From positions 186,001 to 250,000 of the forward strand of contig NZ_CP013022.1 in NCBI RefSeq assembly GCF_001653955.1: a stretch of 64,000 nucleotides of DNA, given 5' to 3'. This DNA is from Francisella persica ATCC VR-331 (GTDB lineage Bacteria > Pseudomonadota > Gammaproteobacteria > Francisellales > Francisellaceae). This document shows positions 19,276 to 28,122 of this stretch, in pieces. Position 1 is the first letter of the stretch. Every line of letters starts with the position of its first letter. Under the pieces are notes generated by a model. It was given only the letters and a program-made list of their open reading frames with translations. It did not search any database and had not been told where the DNA came from. Both the position numbers and the translations under genes were made by a program.

Positions 19276-19485
19276 ATCTAATTAACATCAATTTTATTTG
19301 AGCTATAGCTTAAACCATTAATTGAATCTATTCCTGGCGGGTATATAAAAGGATTTGGTAAAAAATTAATCACAATAAGTAAAGGAAGTATAAATATAAA
19401 TGTATAACAGTATAGTAGGTAAACAAGTAAGGCCTAATGCTAAAATACACAAATGTCCTAATATTTTGTAAATTACAATTAGACT

Positions 19486-20117
19486 ATGGAATATATAGGA
19501 ATTTCGATAACTAAACCTACAAAAGCCTTAGAACTTGTAAAAGCAGCGATAAAAACCTAATCACATCTCTAATTGTTACCAATAAAAAGCTTGAGGCACT
19601 AGCTAAAATCCTTCAAATATTTCGGGAAACTATTGTTGTTACAGACTAATTAACAAATATTGAAAAACTAAACACGCTTGGAGAGCAACTACAATATGCT
19701 TATTGATATTGATGCTGTTTACCCGTACAGGTATAAGTTTTACTGTCGCTTTAAAACTTGCTATAGAGAGTAGCTATCGAGAAAATTATTTACAGATCAA
19801 GGGAATACAATGCTATTCTGGTCAATTACAACACATCAAATATATGCAAAAATTAGTACTACAGAACAACTTTTAAACAACGCTGGTCAGCTAAAAGCAC
19901 AAATAGAAATACAGGTCATCTAATACAATAAGGTTCTGGAACCGGCACATATGAAATCGACTACGATATAAAAAATGTAACTGGAGTACAACCTGTTATA
20001 GAAATGATAGTGCCTTACTGTGATCCAACTATTAACCTGTATGATGGGTTTTATGTTATTGAGAATGATATAGTCATTGATACATAGGATATAACTTTGC
20101 GTGGCAAAGTAAAATAA
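19486..20117 (+). pseudogene. decayed D-threonine aldolase/alanine-racemase-fold enzyme
   Basis: Fragments in changing frames fit the PLP-dependent alanine-racemase N-terminal fold of D-threonine aldolases. These are MLIDIDAV followed by RTGISFTVALKLAIES, LQIKGIQCYSGQLQHIKYMQK, then GSGTGTYEIDYDIKNVTGVQPG-like text and YDGFYVIENDIVID. Stops interrupt it repeatedly. The substrate is not certain, and the family is judged from the GxGTGTY and IQCYSG blocks. It follows the decayed dprA; the 200 bases between hold nothing I can read. Confidence 0.5.
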
Positions 20118-20226
20118 ATAATCAAAGTAAATAGACTTTTTTACTACTAATCTCTAGAATATAACTTTTAGCTATTTAGCTAAAATATTGTGTTATATAA
20201 CATAGAGTCATTTTAAAAGGCACATA

Positions 20227-20590
20227 ATGCATCGATATAAAAATATTTTTAGCTGGATTATCCTCATTTTAGCAATATATTAGATCATCGTCGTTAATCT
20301 CAAAATCTTAGCAACAACATGATGCCTATTAATAAGCTAGTTACTAGTACGATTCTAATCTCTGCTTTTAGCAAGTATAACAATGTGATTATTTACTCGC
20401 TCTTTTGTAATTGCTCCTGGAATGGTGATGAATATTTTCTTAGTATATACCCCATCTAAGTTACCACTTACTATGGCAAACTATTTTAGTAGCAACTTTC
20501 TGATCAGGAATAATATTTAGGTGCTGGAATTGGACTTTTTATCGCCTATATTATTGTCTTTATAAATAGTGGTTTTAACCTCTAATAAGG
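20227..20590 (+). pseudogene. remnant of an AzgA-like purine permease, N-terminal part
   Basis: An ATG at 20227 begins HRYKNIFSWIILILAIY, then VVNLKILATT, MPINKLVTSTILISAFS, RSFVIAPGMVMNIFLVYT (family block FxxAPGMGxNAFF) and GAGIGLFIAYIIVFIN in shifting frames. This is the first third of an NCS2/AzgA hypoxanthine-adenine-guanine permease. The rest is absent, so the gene is both truncated and frame-shifted. Confidence 0.55.
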
Positions 20591-20639
20591 TCTTATTAAC
20601 CCTTAATAGCTTAAATGTACATACATTACTGTTTATAAC

Positions 20640-20915
20640 ATGTTTAATTATACTGATAATATTTATTTATCAAAAAAATTCCTGCGCCTATTATTAGTTA
20701 TTATTCTTGGATACATGCTTTGCTTACCTTTAGAATATTTTTCTCAGCAAAAAATAGTATCTTTACCTACACACATAATAAGCCTATCTGATTTCTCTCT
20801 TATTGACAAAATCGATTTTATTGAATGGTTAAAATTTGCTATTTTACCAACGATTTTTACATTTTGTTTCTTAAGCTTATTTAAGTACTGGCAGTATATA
20901 AAATCTATATGGTAG
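20640..20915 (+). CDS. small membrane protein of unknown function
   Basis: A 91-residue frame with two predicted membrane helices (about 14-32 and 66-84). Basic residues lie before the first helix (YLSKKFLRLLL), and the intervening loop is polar. I do not recognise it. It may be intact, or the surviving piece of a longer decayed gene, given the pseudogenes on its left. The 90 bases after it carry a short Lys-rich frame (MGKEHKHQDKELKKTF) that stops quickly. Confidence 0.4.
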   Translation: MFNYTDNIYLSKKFLRLLLVIILGYMLCLPLEYFSQQKIVSLPTHIISLSDFSLIDKIDFIEWLKFAILPTIFTFCFLSLFKYWQYIKSIW

Positions 20916-21008
20916 TATGGGTAAAGAACATAAACATCAGGATAAAGAACTCAAAAAAACTTTTCTAGCTGTTGCTACAGAGTAAAAAGTAACAAAGGTT
21001 AGGTTATT

Positions 21009-21362
21009 CTAACTCCATTTTTCTTCATATTCTTTCTTATTCCAGCCAGTTCTAGCGTAGTTACCATCTACAACTAACGGTCTTTTGAATAATAAAGCAT
21101 CTGTAACTAGAAGTTTAAATGCTTCTTCTTCTGATAAACTATCAAATTTCTCTTTAAGACCCATTTCAGCAAAAAGCTTACCGTTAGAATTAAACAGATC
21201 AATAGTTTCAAAACCACCAATTTGTTTTATTTGCTGCATTTCTTGCCAGGTTGGTTTTTCTTTGTTAAGGTTAACATACTTAACTTTTTTACCCTTTTCT
21301 TCAAAGAATTTAAGTGCGTTTCTAACACTAGTGCAATTATTTATTCCAAATACTTTTATCAT
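21009..21362 (-). CDS. ArsC/Spx-family thioredoxin-fold protein
   Basis: A 117-residue protein of the ArsC-related YffB/Spx group. The N-terminus IKVFGINNCTSVRNALKFFEEKG carries a single active-site-like Cys (Cys10) rather than CxxC. A family block LLVTDALLFKRPLVVDG follows. Such proteins are glutathione-dependent reductases or regulators; arsenate reduction should not be assumed. It lies 17 nt downstream of the Nudix gene in the same direction and is likely co-transcribed with it. Confidence 0.8.
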   Translation of the reverse strand: MIKVFGINNCTSVRNALKFFEEKGKKVKYVNLNKEKPTWQEMQQIKQIGGFETIDLFNSNGKLFAEMGLKEKFDSLSEEEAFKLLVTDALLFKRPLVVDGNYARTGWNKKEYEEKWS

Positions 21363-21379
21363 ATTTTACCTCCTCACTA

Positions 21380-21982
21380 CTATTCAAAATATATTGTATC
21401 TTGTTTATATGCTTCTAAAGCAATATCAAGCTCTGTTTTTGTAAGCTTATGTGATAGCTTTGGTAACTTATCAATTTCAAAAAAATCAACTTTCTTAACT
21501 TCAAAATTTGGCTTATTTTTACCACCAATAATTTCTGCTAAAAATACCAGACTATAAACGTTATATATCTCACTTTGAATATATTTATTTCTATCCATTA
21601 AAGCTAAAAATTTGACTACCTTAATATCATAACCGGTTTCTTCTTTGACTTCCTTGACACATGTTTCAACTGGTGAAAGATCAATATCACACCAACCACC
21701 TGGAATGGTCCATTCATTTGGAGTATCAACATCTTCAGTCATCATAAGTTTATTATCTTTAAATATAACCACACGCACACCAGGTTGTGGTGTAGGATAA
21801 TACATCTCCCTATAGATATTATAAGGCTGGACATCTGATTTAATATATTGATGCAGCATTTTTGAGCTTAGCTCTAAAAGCTCATGGTAATTATCTAAAG
21901 CATATGGACACTTTGAATAAACAACTCCTACATGAGCTATTGCTTGGACTTTTTTTATAAATTCAAATATTTTATCTTTCAT
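21380..21982 (-). CDS. Nudix hydrolase with N-terminal helical domain
   Basis: A 200-residue protein. Residues 1-60 are helical (IFEFIKKVQAIAHVGVVYSK) and fit the Nudix N-terminal domain found in a family of nucleoside-diphosphate-linked hydrolases. The Nudix box follows at about 98-120 (GGWCDIDLSPVETCVKEV, then KEETGYD), with the catalytic EVKEE glutamates intact. The substrate cannot be told from sequence; CDP-choline, ADP-ribose or other NDP-X compounds are possible. It forms a two-gene unit with the ArsC-like gene. Confidence 0.85.
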   Translation of the reverse strand: MKDKIFEFIKKVQAIAHVGVVYSKCPYALDNYHELLELSSKMLHQYIKSDVQPYNIYREMYYPTPQPGVRVVIFKDNKLMMTEDVDTPNEWTIPGGWCDIDLSPVETCVKEVKEETGYDIKVVKFLALMDRNKYIQSEIYNVYSLVFLAEIIGGKNKPNFEVKKVDFFEIDKLPKLSHKLTKTELDIALEAYKQDTIYFE

Positions 21983-22014
21983 AATAACTTAATTAGTATA
22001 TACAAAACTCTTAC

Positions 22015-22343
22015 CTATCCAGGATTATTTACACTTGATATTTGATAATTATCACCAAGTAATTGTTTAATAACCTTAAGCCAGAATTTAACTGCATAAT
22101 TAGCAACTTTTATTTGCCTCACTTGCCAGCAACCTTTATAACTTTGAATAACACACTGCGCAAAGACACTACTAATTTTTCCTTCTAAAACTAGATAATA
22201 TAAAAAATTCAGTTTGAACTGTATTACAAACCTTGCTGATTAGTCATTTTAGCAGTTAAAGGAGCAAATTCTGCTTAATACAATTTGTGGATAAAGTTAT
22301 AATAAATATGATTATTACTTTGATCTATTTCTATAATATCCAT
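22015..22343 (-). pseudogene. decayed GNAT acetyltransferase
   Basis: An ATG at 22343 begins MDIIEIDQSNNHIYYNFI, then a stop, AEFAPLTAKMTNQQG, and after a gap SVFAQCVIQSYKGCWQVRQIKV and NYAVKFWLKVIKQLLGDNY. The final block has the typical GNAT ending (N-x-A-x-x-FW). It is short (about 110 codons), so internal deletion is likely as well as stops. Confidence 0.45.
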
Positions 22344-22396
22344 TAAGCACTCACATTTTAATATTAATATCTATAATAAATCAAATATCATGATTT

Positions 22397-22513
22397 TTAT
22401 CTTGATACTATCTTATCTTGCTTAGGCTTACCAATAATTACTGCTATCGTGCCTAGTACAGATACTGCTAAATCAACAAAAAATATTTTTATAATAAATA
22501 CCAAACCTTGCAT
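22397..22513 (-). CDS. possible 38-residue single-helix membrane peptide
   Basis: An ATG at 22513 opens a frame of 38 codons to TAA at 22397. One hydrophobic helix (GLVFIIKIFFVDLAVSVLG) is followed by a basic end (GKPKQDKIVSR). It starts 18 nt after the fumarase stop in the same direction, so it would be read from the same transcript. It is not recognised, and with so many remnants around it could be the piece of a lost gene. Confidence 0.25.
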   Translation of the reverse strand: MQGLVFIIKIFFVDLAVSVLGTIAVIIGKPKQDKIVSR

Positions 22514-22531
22514 AAAGTTATTAAAATTTAT

Positions 22532-24034
22532 TTATCTCAGCGATTTTGCTTTCCAAAGTTTAGGACCCTGCTGATGAGCTGAAACTCCAAGAGAGTCAAC
22601 AGCAACTGTTACTGGCATATCCTCAACTTCAAATTCGTAAATTGCTTCCATACCAAGATCCTCAAAAGCAACGACCTCAGCTTTTTTGATAGACTTAGAT
22701 ATCAGATAAGCAGCACCACCTACACCCATGAAGTAGATAGCTTTATTTTTCTTGATTGAGTCAATAGTTGCCTGACCTCGCTCTGACTTACCTATCATCC
22801 CCATAATACCAGCTTTCTCAAGCATAAAAGGAGTGAATTTATCCATTCGTGTAGCAGTAGTTGGACCAGCTGGACCAACAGCCTCATCATCAACTGGATC
22901 TACAGGACCAACATAGTAGATCAACCTATCTTTAAAGCTTACAGGGAATTCTTCTCCAGCGTTATACATATCTTGTAAACGCTTATGTGCAGCATCACGA
23001 CCAGTTAAGATCTTACCACTAATCAAAACATTATCTCCTGACCTTAATGCCTCAATTTCTTCTCTAGTAACTGTATTAAGATTTATTCTCTTAACATCAT
23101 CATTTTGTGTTCGTTCGATCACTGGCCAGTCTTCTATCTTAGGGGCTGGTAAATCAACAGCGCCAGAACCATCTAAAACAAAATGAACATGACGAGTAGC
23201 CGCACAGTTTGGAATCAAAGCAACCGGCTTACATGCAGCATGTGTTGGATATTCTTTAATCTTAACATCTAAAACGGTTGTTAAACCACCTAGACCTTGA
23301 GCTCCTATACCAAGAGCATTAACACAATTATAAATATCTAGTCTTAATTGCTCTGTTTCATTTTGTGGACCATTTTTGATAATATCTTGGATGTTAATCT
23401 CTTCACTAAGAGATTCTTTAGCCAAAAGCATTGCCTTTTCTGCAGTGCCACCAATACCAATTCCAATGATTCCAGGCGGACACCAACCAGCACCCATAGT
23501 AGGAAGCATTTCTTCAACCCAATCAATGATGCTGTCACTAGGATTTAGCACTTTAAATTTAGATTTAAATTCAGAACCACCACCCTTTGCAGCGATATCA
23601 ACCTCAATTTTATCACCATGAACTAAATCAATATGTACGATTGCTGGAGTATTATCTTTGGTATTTTTTCTAGCTCCATGGGGAGGAAAAACCATAGATG
23701 CTCTTAATGGATTATATGGATCATTGTAGCCTCGACGCACACCTTCATTAACAAGTTCAGTAATCGTTCTATCCGTTTTATCAAGTTTAGCATTCATACC
23801 AACCTTGACAAAAGCACATACCATCCCAGTATCTTGACAGATCGGACGCTTACCGATTGCTGACATCCTTGAATTTATTAGAATTTGCTCCATCGCGTCT
23901 TTTGCTGGTTTTGACTCTTCACGCTGGTATGCTTCATACACAGCATTAATAAAATCTTTTGGATGATAATAAGATATGTATTGTAATGCTTCTGCAACAC
24001 TATTTATTAGGTCTTTTGCCTTGATAACAGCCAT
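22532..24034 (-). CDS. fumA: class I fumarate hydratase (iron-sulfur)
   Basis: A 500-residue enzyme with the two class I domains in one chain. Cluster and substrate cysteines are in RPICQDTGMVCAFVKVG and PNCAATRHVHF. The C-terminal beta domain has GKILTGRDAAHKRL, YYVGPVDP and GPAGPTTATRMD. It converts fumarate to malate in the TCA cycle and is oxygen-sensitive because of its [4Fe-4S] cluster. No second fumarase is seen in the window. The upstream region carries a possible Fur box. Confidence 0.95.
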   Translation of the reverse strand: MAVIKAKDLINSVAEALQYISYYHPKDFINAVYEAYQREESKPAKDAMEQILINSRMSAIGKRPICQDTGMVCAFVKVGMNAKLDKTDRTITELVNEGVRRGYNDPYNPLRASMVFPPHGARKNTKDNTPAIVHIDLVHGDKIEVDIAAKGGGSEFKSKFKVLNPSDSIIDWVEEMLPTMGAGWCPPGIIGIGIGGTAEKAMLLAKESLSEEINIQDIIKNGPQNETEQLRLDIYNCVNALGIGAQGLGGLTTVLDVKIKEYPTHAACKPVALIPNCAATRHVHFVLDGSGAVDLPAPKIEDWPVIERTQNDDVKRINLNTVTREEIEALRSGDNVLISGKILTGRDAAHKRLQDMYNAGEEFPVSFKDRLIYYVGPVDPVDDEAVGPAGPTTATRMDKFTPFMLEKAGIMGMIGKSERGQATIDSIKKNKAIYFMGVGGAAYLISKSIKKAEVVAFEDLGMEAIYEFEVEDMPVTVAVDSLGVSAHQQGPKLWKAKSLR

Positions 24035-24340
24035 TTATTAAATCCTCTTGTTTTAAAACTGATTCTCATTACTTATTATAACAGTAATAGTATAATTTTT
24101 AAGCTAGTTTATCTTTTAGCATAAGCCAATAAAATTATGGTTATTCTGGTTTGATAAAAGATCTAGTTAAGCATTACATTCGTATGTAATAACAATCACC
24201 AATAACCATTGTAACTTATTAACTAGACAGCATAATGCCGCTAGCAGGATAATCAAGAATATTATTAAGTAGGTACATTTATGCAAAACTTAATTAAAGT
24301 GATAATAAAGCGTTGATATTAATATTTTTTTAAAATAAAC
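24035..24340. other. fumA-recG intergenic region, no gene seen
   Basis: These 306 bases between the fumA start and the recG stop hold no frame longer than about 30 codons with recognisable content. Both flanking genes are on the minus strand, so the part next to 24034 must hold the fumA promoter. Apart from the possible Fur site I see nothing else. Confidence 0.5.
24055..24073 (-). promoter_or_regulatory. possible Fur box upstream of fumA
   Basis: Read on the minus strand, this 19-base site has the core TAATGAGAATCA. It matches 13 of 19 positions of the classical Fur box, by hand alignment. It lies 21-39 bases upstream of the fumarase start. In an AT-rich genome such matches arise by chance, so this is only a hint. 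Confidence 0.25.
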
Positions 24341-26380
24341 TTAAACTTCCATATAATTTACTCTTTTATCAAACCAGCGTTTAATTAGTTTATCAACTAG
24401 CTCTGGATAATCTTTCTCTATCAAACTAGCAAGTGTTAGAACTTTATCATAATTATCATAATACTCATTAATATCAAAAGTTTTAAAAGTTGATATTCCT
24501 GACTGTTCCTTACCAAGGACATCACCAGCACCACGAATTTCTAGGTCTTTTTCTGCTAAGTAAAACCCATCTTGAGATTCTCTTACTAATGACAATCTCT
24601 TTTTGCCAACCTCGCTAATTCTATCACTATAAAGCAGAATACAATAGCTTTCTTTAGTTCCTCTACCAACTCGTCCGCGAAGTTGATGAAGTTGTGATAT
24701 ACCAAGCCTTTCAGCATTATCTATTATCATAATAGTTGCATTTGGTACATCAACACCAACCTCTATAACGGTTGTTGCCACAAGTACTGCGTATTTTTTA
24801 GCCTTAAATGCAGCCATTTCCTCTATTTTATCTTTAGATTTCATACTACCATAGACAAGACCAACATTTTCTTTACCCAAAGCTTCAATTAATTCTTGAT
24901 ATAAGGTTTTGACATCTTGCAAAAAGTCCATATTTTCAGACTCTTCAACTAATGGACACACCCAATATACCTGCTCGCCGCGTGATACTGCTTGTTTAAC
25001 CTTTTTTATTAAATTCTGTTTTTTAGCTCTATTTAACACAATTGTAACTATTGGTTTACGCTTAGGTGGTAACTCATCTAAAATCGATAGTTTGAGATTA
25101 CCATATAAAGTCATTGCTAAAGTTCTAGGAATAGGTGTTGCTGATATTATTAATTGATGTGGTGTTAGATTGCTAGTAGTTGATGATGACTTATTTATTA
25201 ATGCTAAACGCTGCTCAACACCAAATCTATGCTGTTCATCTACAACTACTAAACCTAGGTTGGCATATTCTACTCGCTCTTGAAAAATCGCATGAGTACC
25301 AACAATCACACAATATTTTTCATGCTTGATTTTCCCTAAACTTTCGCGAGTTTGTTTTACTGATAATTTACCTAATAATGGGACGACCTTTACATCAAAA
25401 TTAGCTAGAAATTGAGAGAGAAAACTATAATGTTGCTCAGCTAAAATTTCAGTAGGCGCCATTATAGCAACCTGATAACCAGATTTAACTGCAGCATATG
25501 CTGCCATAGTTGCAACAATAGTCTTACCAGCTCCGACATCACCTTGTAAAAGTCTATTCATCGCTTTAGGTTGTTTAATATCATCAAGAATTTCTTTGAT
25601 TGCTCGCTGCTGAACACTAGTTAGTTGATATGGTAACTTTTTATAAAATTCGTTTTGCTGTATTTTCGTTAAATATAGTTGTGGTGCTTGCGCTTTTACA
25701 GTGTTTTTACAAATATTTTGCTCAGCTAGTTTATAAGCAAGCATCTCTTCAAATTTAATAGAAAATCTCGCTGTGTTTAAGTGTCTCTCATCAACAGAAT
25801 TTGTCAAAGCGTGGACATAATACAAGGCATTATAAAAACTGATTAAATTAAACCTGCGCAACAGCTGTGCGGGGATAATATTTGTAACCTTATTTTCTTG
25901 CAACATTTTCAAAATAATCCTAGAAATCAATCTATCAGGAATATTTTTAAGACGATAAACGGCTGAAAATCGTAGTTTCAAAGCACTTTCACCATCTTTG
26001 ACAATAGCCCATTCTGGATGAACCATTTGTGGATTTAAAGATAATTCAACCTTACCATAACAGCGTACATACTTAGACTTCTCAAGTATCGTTATCTGAT
26101 TAGTGTAAAATCTAAATAATATTACACTACAAAAACCTGTATTATCGCTGACATTAAAGCGCAAAAATTTTTTACCAATTTTTTTATATGTAACATTAGT
26201 AACTCGTCCTTGGATCAAACTTTTCTTACCTGCAACAAGACAATTAATAGGCGTTATAACACGGGTATCTTTATAGTCTTTTGGGAAAATAGTTAATAGA
26301 TCATTTGGATTATGTAAATTATATTTAGATAATGCCTTGATAGTTGCTTCACTGACCCCACTAAAATTAACAAACCTCAT
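24341..26380 (-). CDS. recG: ATP-dependent DNA helicase RecG
   Basis: A 679-residue protein. The N-terminal wedge/OB domain (ITPINCLVAGKKSLIQGRV) is followed by helicase motif I GDVGAGKT, motif II DEQH (LVVVDEQHRFG), motif III SATPIPRTLA and motif VI QLRGRVGRG. The C-terminal RecG/TRG region (VLGKEQSG) is present. RecG remodels stalled replication forks and branch-migrates Holliday junctions. Length is normal (E. coli 693) and the frame is unbroken, so fork repair is kept while dprA is lost. Confidence 0.97.
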   Translation of the reverse strand: MRFVNFSGVSEATIKALSKYNLHNPNDLLTIFPKDYKDTRVITPINCLVAGKKSLIQGRVTNVTYKKIGKKFLRFNVSDNTGFCSVILFRFYTNQITILEKSKYVRCYGKVELSLNPQMVHPEWAIVKDGESALKLRFSAVYRLKNIPDRLISRIILKMLQENKVTNIIPAQLLRRFNLISFYNALYYVHALTNSVDERHLNTARFSIKFEEMLAYKLAEQNICKNTVKAQAPQLYLTKIQQNEFYKKLPYQLTSVQQRAIKEILDDIKQPKAMNRLLQGDVGAGKTIVATMAAYAAVKSGYQVAIMAPTEILAEQHYSFLSQFLANFDVKVVPLLGKLSVKQTRESLGKIKHEKYCVIVGTHAIFQERVEYANLGLVVVDEQHRFGVEQRLALINKSSSTTSNLTPHQLIISATPIPRTLAMTLYGNLKLSILDELPPKRKPIVTIVLNRAKKQNLIKKVKQAVSRGEQVYWVCPLVEESENMDFLQDVKTLYQELIEALGKENVGLVYGSMKSKDKIEEMAAFKAKKYAVLVATTVIEVGVDVPNATIMIIDNAERLGISQLHQLRGRVGRGTKESYCILLYSDRISEVGKKRLSLVRESQDGFYLAEKDLEIRGAGDVLGKEQSGISTFKTFDINEYYDNYDKVLTLASLIEKDYPELVDKLIKRWFDKRVNYMEV

Positions 26381-26517
26381 AAGATTTATCTAACAACAAG
26401 TAAACTAATTAAAATTTTAGCATTTTAGTGTTTTAAATACATAATTTAAATTGCCAAATCAAACATTTATTGTTAAATTCTAAGTTATCAATACCTTTAT
26501 TATTTATTATCTAAGTT

Positions 26518-26691
26518 ATGAACAAACAATTTGTTGCAATCTCAATAATAGCGGCAATTTTATTACTCAGCGCATGTGGTCAAACCGGCGATTTATATCT
26601 TCCTAAAGAAACAAACCTCAAATCAGGATCAACTCTTGCAAAATCTGATTCTAGCACGATGAAACAAAATCAACAAAGTAGTTCTGATTAA
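26518..26691 (+). CDS. lptM: LPS translocon maturation chaperone LptM-like lipoprotein
   Basis: A 57-residue lipoprotein. The signal peptide ends ILLLSACGQTGDLYLP; the Cys-Gly-Gln-x-Gly-x-Leu-Tyr-x-Pro block directly after the lipidated Cys is the hallmark of LptM (YifL). LptM helps assemble the LptDE lipopolysaccharide export complex at the outer membrane. In many proteobacteria lptM precedes lysA. Here no lysA follows, only about 250 bases without a recognisable gene before rpmB. Confidence 0.8.
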   Translation: MNKQFVAISIIAAILLLSACGQTGDLYLPKETNLKSGSTLAKSDSSTMKQNQQSSSD

Positions 26692-26891
26692 GCAAATGAT
26701 AACTATAATGATTCGAAGTTGATAATGATACAACACCTTCTTGTACGCAATAATAATCCAAGCCCTAGTGAACTATTCGAAGGAGATAATAACTTCAGCT
26801 ATAACAACATATATTCAGAAATCTATGACAAAACAACAAAACTTATTTTAATATCACTGGTTTACTTTTAAACCAAAAAATAATAAAATCG

Positions 26892-26920
26892 TTGAGATAT
26901 TAGTGTAAAAATAATAAAAT
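26892..26920 (+). promoter_or_regulatory. sigma-70 promoter of rpmB-rpmG
   Basis: TTGAGA (26892-26897) and TAAAAT (26915-26920) lie 17 bp apart. A very strong ribosome binding site (AGGGAGGG) sits just before the rpmB start at 26942. The 5' leader would be only about 15 bases. Confidence 0.65.
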
Positions 26921-26941
26921 TTGCCCAGGGAGGGTTTCTAA

Positions 26942-27178
26942 ATGTCTAAAGTTTGTATAGTTACGGGTAAAAGACCGGCTACTGGAAATAATGTTTCACA
27001 TGCTCAAAACAAAACAAAAAGAAGATTCCTACCAAATCTTCACACACATAGATTTTGGGTAGAAAGTGAAAACAGATACATAAAGCTAAAAGTTAGCTCT
27101 AAAGGTATGAAAATCATCGACAAGAAAGGTATTGAAACTGTTCTTAGCGATCTTAGAGCTAAAGGTCATAAAATTTAA
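26942..27178 (+). CDS. rpmB: 50S ribosomal protein L28
   Basis: A 78-residue protein with the L28 pattern: [20 protein letters not shown], then [18 protein letters not shown], and a C-terminal block ending [10 protein letters not shown]. It belongs to the large ribosomal subunit. It is followed 27 nt later by rpmG, the usual rpmB-rpmG pair. Confidence 0.98.
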   Translation: MSKVCIVTGKRPATGNNVSHAQNKTKRRFLPNLHTHRFWVESENRYIKLKVSSKGMKIIDKKGIETVLSDLRAKGHKI

Positions 27179-27205
27179 TAAAAGCTTTTTAATAAGGAAA
27201 ATACC

Positions 27206-27361
27206 ATGAGAGAGAAAATCAGATTAGTTTCTTCTGTGAAAACAGGACATTTCTATACTACTACAAAAAACAAAAGAGAAATGCCTAACAAAATGGAAAT
27301 CAAAAAATATGATCCAATAGTTCGCAAGCATGTAATGTATAAAGAAGCTAAAATAAAATAA
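27206..27361 (+). CDS. rpmG: 50S ribosomal protein L33
   Basis: A 51-residue protein (ATG at 27206, AAGGA upstream at 27195-27199) reading [20 protein letters not shown], then [20 protein letters not shown]. It has no zinc-binding cysteine pairs, so it is the zinc-independent form of L33, as in E. coli. It is co-transcribed with rpmB, and minC begins 34 nt downstream. Confidence 0.97.
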   Translation: MREKIRLVSSVKTGHFYTTTKNKREMPNKMEIKKYDPIVRKHVMYKEAKIK

Positions 27362-27395
27362 TGGAGATAACCTGCTTAATCTTAAGGCCTTACAT

Positions 27396-28082
27396 ATGAA
27401 GCAAGCTTTTCATTTTAAAGGTGGTAGTTATACTATCAGTGCTATTAACATTAATGTAACTGAATTTACTCAGATTGAGAGTTTATTGAATTCAAAAATT
27501 TCTCAATCTAAATCATTTTTTCATAATACCCCTTTTGCTATTGATATTCGCGATATTGATCAAAATGAGAAGTGCTCAGTTAACTTTTTAGAAAAAGTAA
27601 TCGCCACCTTTAAAGCTAACGGAATGATTCCTATAGGATTTGTTGTTGGCAACAGAGAACTAAAAACAAAATTAGCTAAAGCTGGCCATAATATTTTAAA
27701 AAGTGGTAAATCCAAAGAGACTAATGTCGACGAGGACAAAAATTTTACTGCTGCTAAAATTGTTACTACCCCAGTACGTACTGGTCAATCGATAAATGCA
27801 CGTGACTGTGATGTTATTGTTACTGCAAATGTCAATAATGGTGCTGAAATTATTGCTGATGGCAGCATTATTGTGTATGGTAGAATTGGGGGGAGAGTAA
27901 TTGCTGGTAGTTCTGGTAACAAAGATGCTAGAATAATTTGTAAGGACCTAAGAGCAGAACTAGTATCAATAGCAGGTAAGTATGTCACACTAAATAATGA
28001 AAGCATACCTGTAGAAAATACTAACACTGATGGATATATAGTCTATCTACAAGACGATAAGATACATATAGAAGGTTTTTAA
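27396..28082 (+). CDS. minC: septum site-determining protein MinC
   Basis: A 228-residue protein. The N-terminal domain (about 1-105; FHFKGGSYTISAININV) blocks FtsZ assembly. The C-terminal beta-helix (about 120-228) binds MinD and has the MinC signature VRTGQSINARDCDVIVTANVN, GAEIIADGSIIVYGRIGGRVIAG and ARIICKDLRAELVSIAG. It prevents division at cell poles. It is the first gene of minCDE, only 34 nt after rpmG, so it may be read from the ribosomal promoter. Confidence 0.96.
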   Translation: MKQAFHFKGGSYTISAININVTEFTQIESLLNSKISQSKSFFHNTPFAIDIRDIDQNEKCSVNFLEKVIATFKANGMIPIGFVVGNRELKTKLAKAGHNILKSGKSKETNVDEDKNFTAAKIVTTPVRTGQSINARDCDVIVTANVNNGAEIIADGSIIVYGRIGGRVIAGSSGNKDARIICKDLRAELVSIAGKYVTLNNESIPVENTNTDGYIVYLQDDKIHIEGF

Positions 28083-28122
28083 TTTTTTTAAAAAAATTTA
28101 AATGGAAGAGGTTTAGGCTAAA

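Noticed and set aside
26692-26941. Possible short gene (MIQHLLVRNNN...) between lptM and rpmB
   Set aside because: The frame of about 47 codons from 26727 has no ribosome site or family motif, and the rpmB promoter lies just after it.
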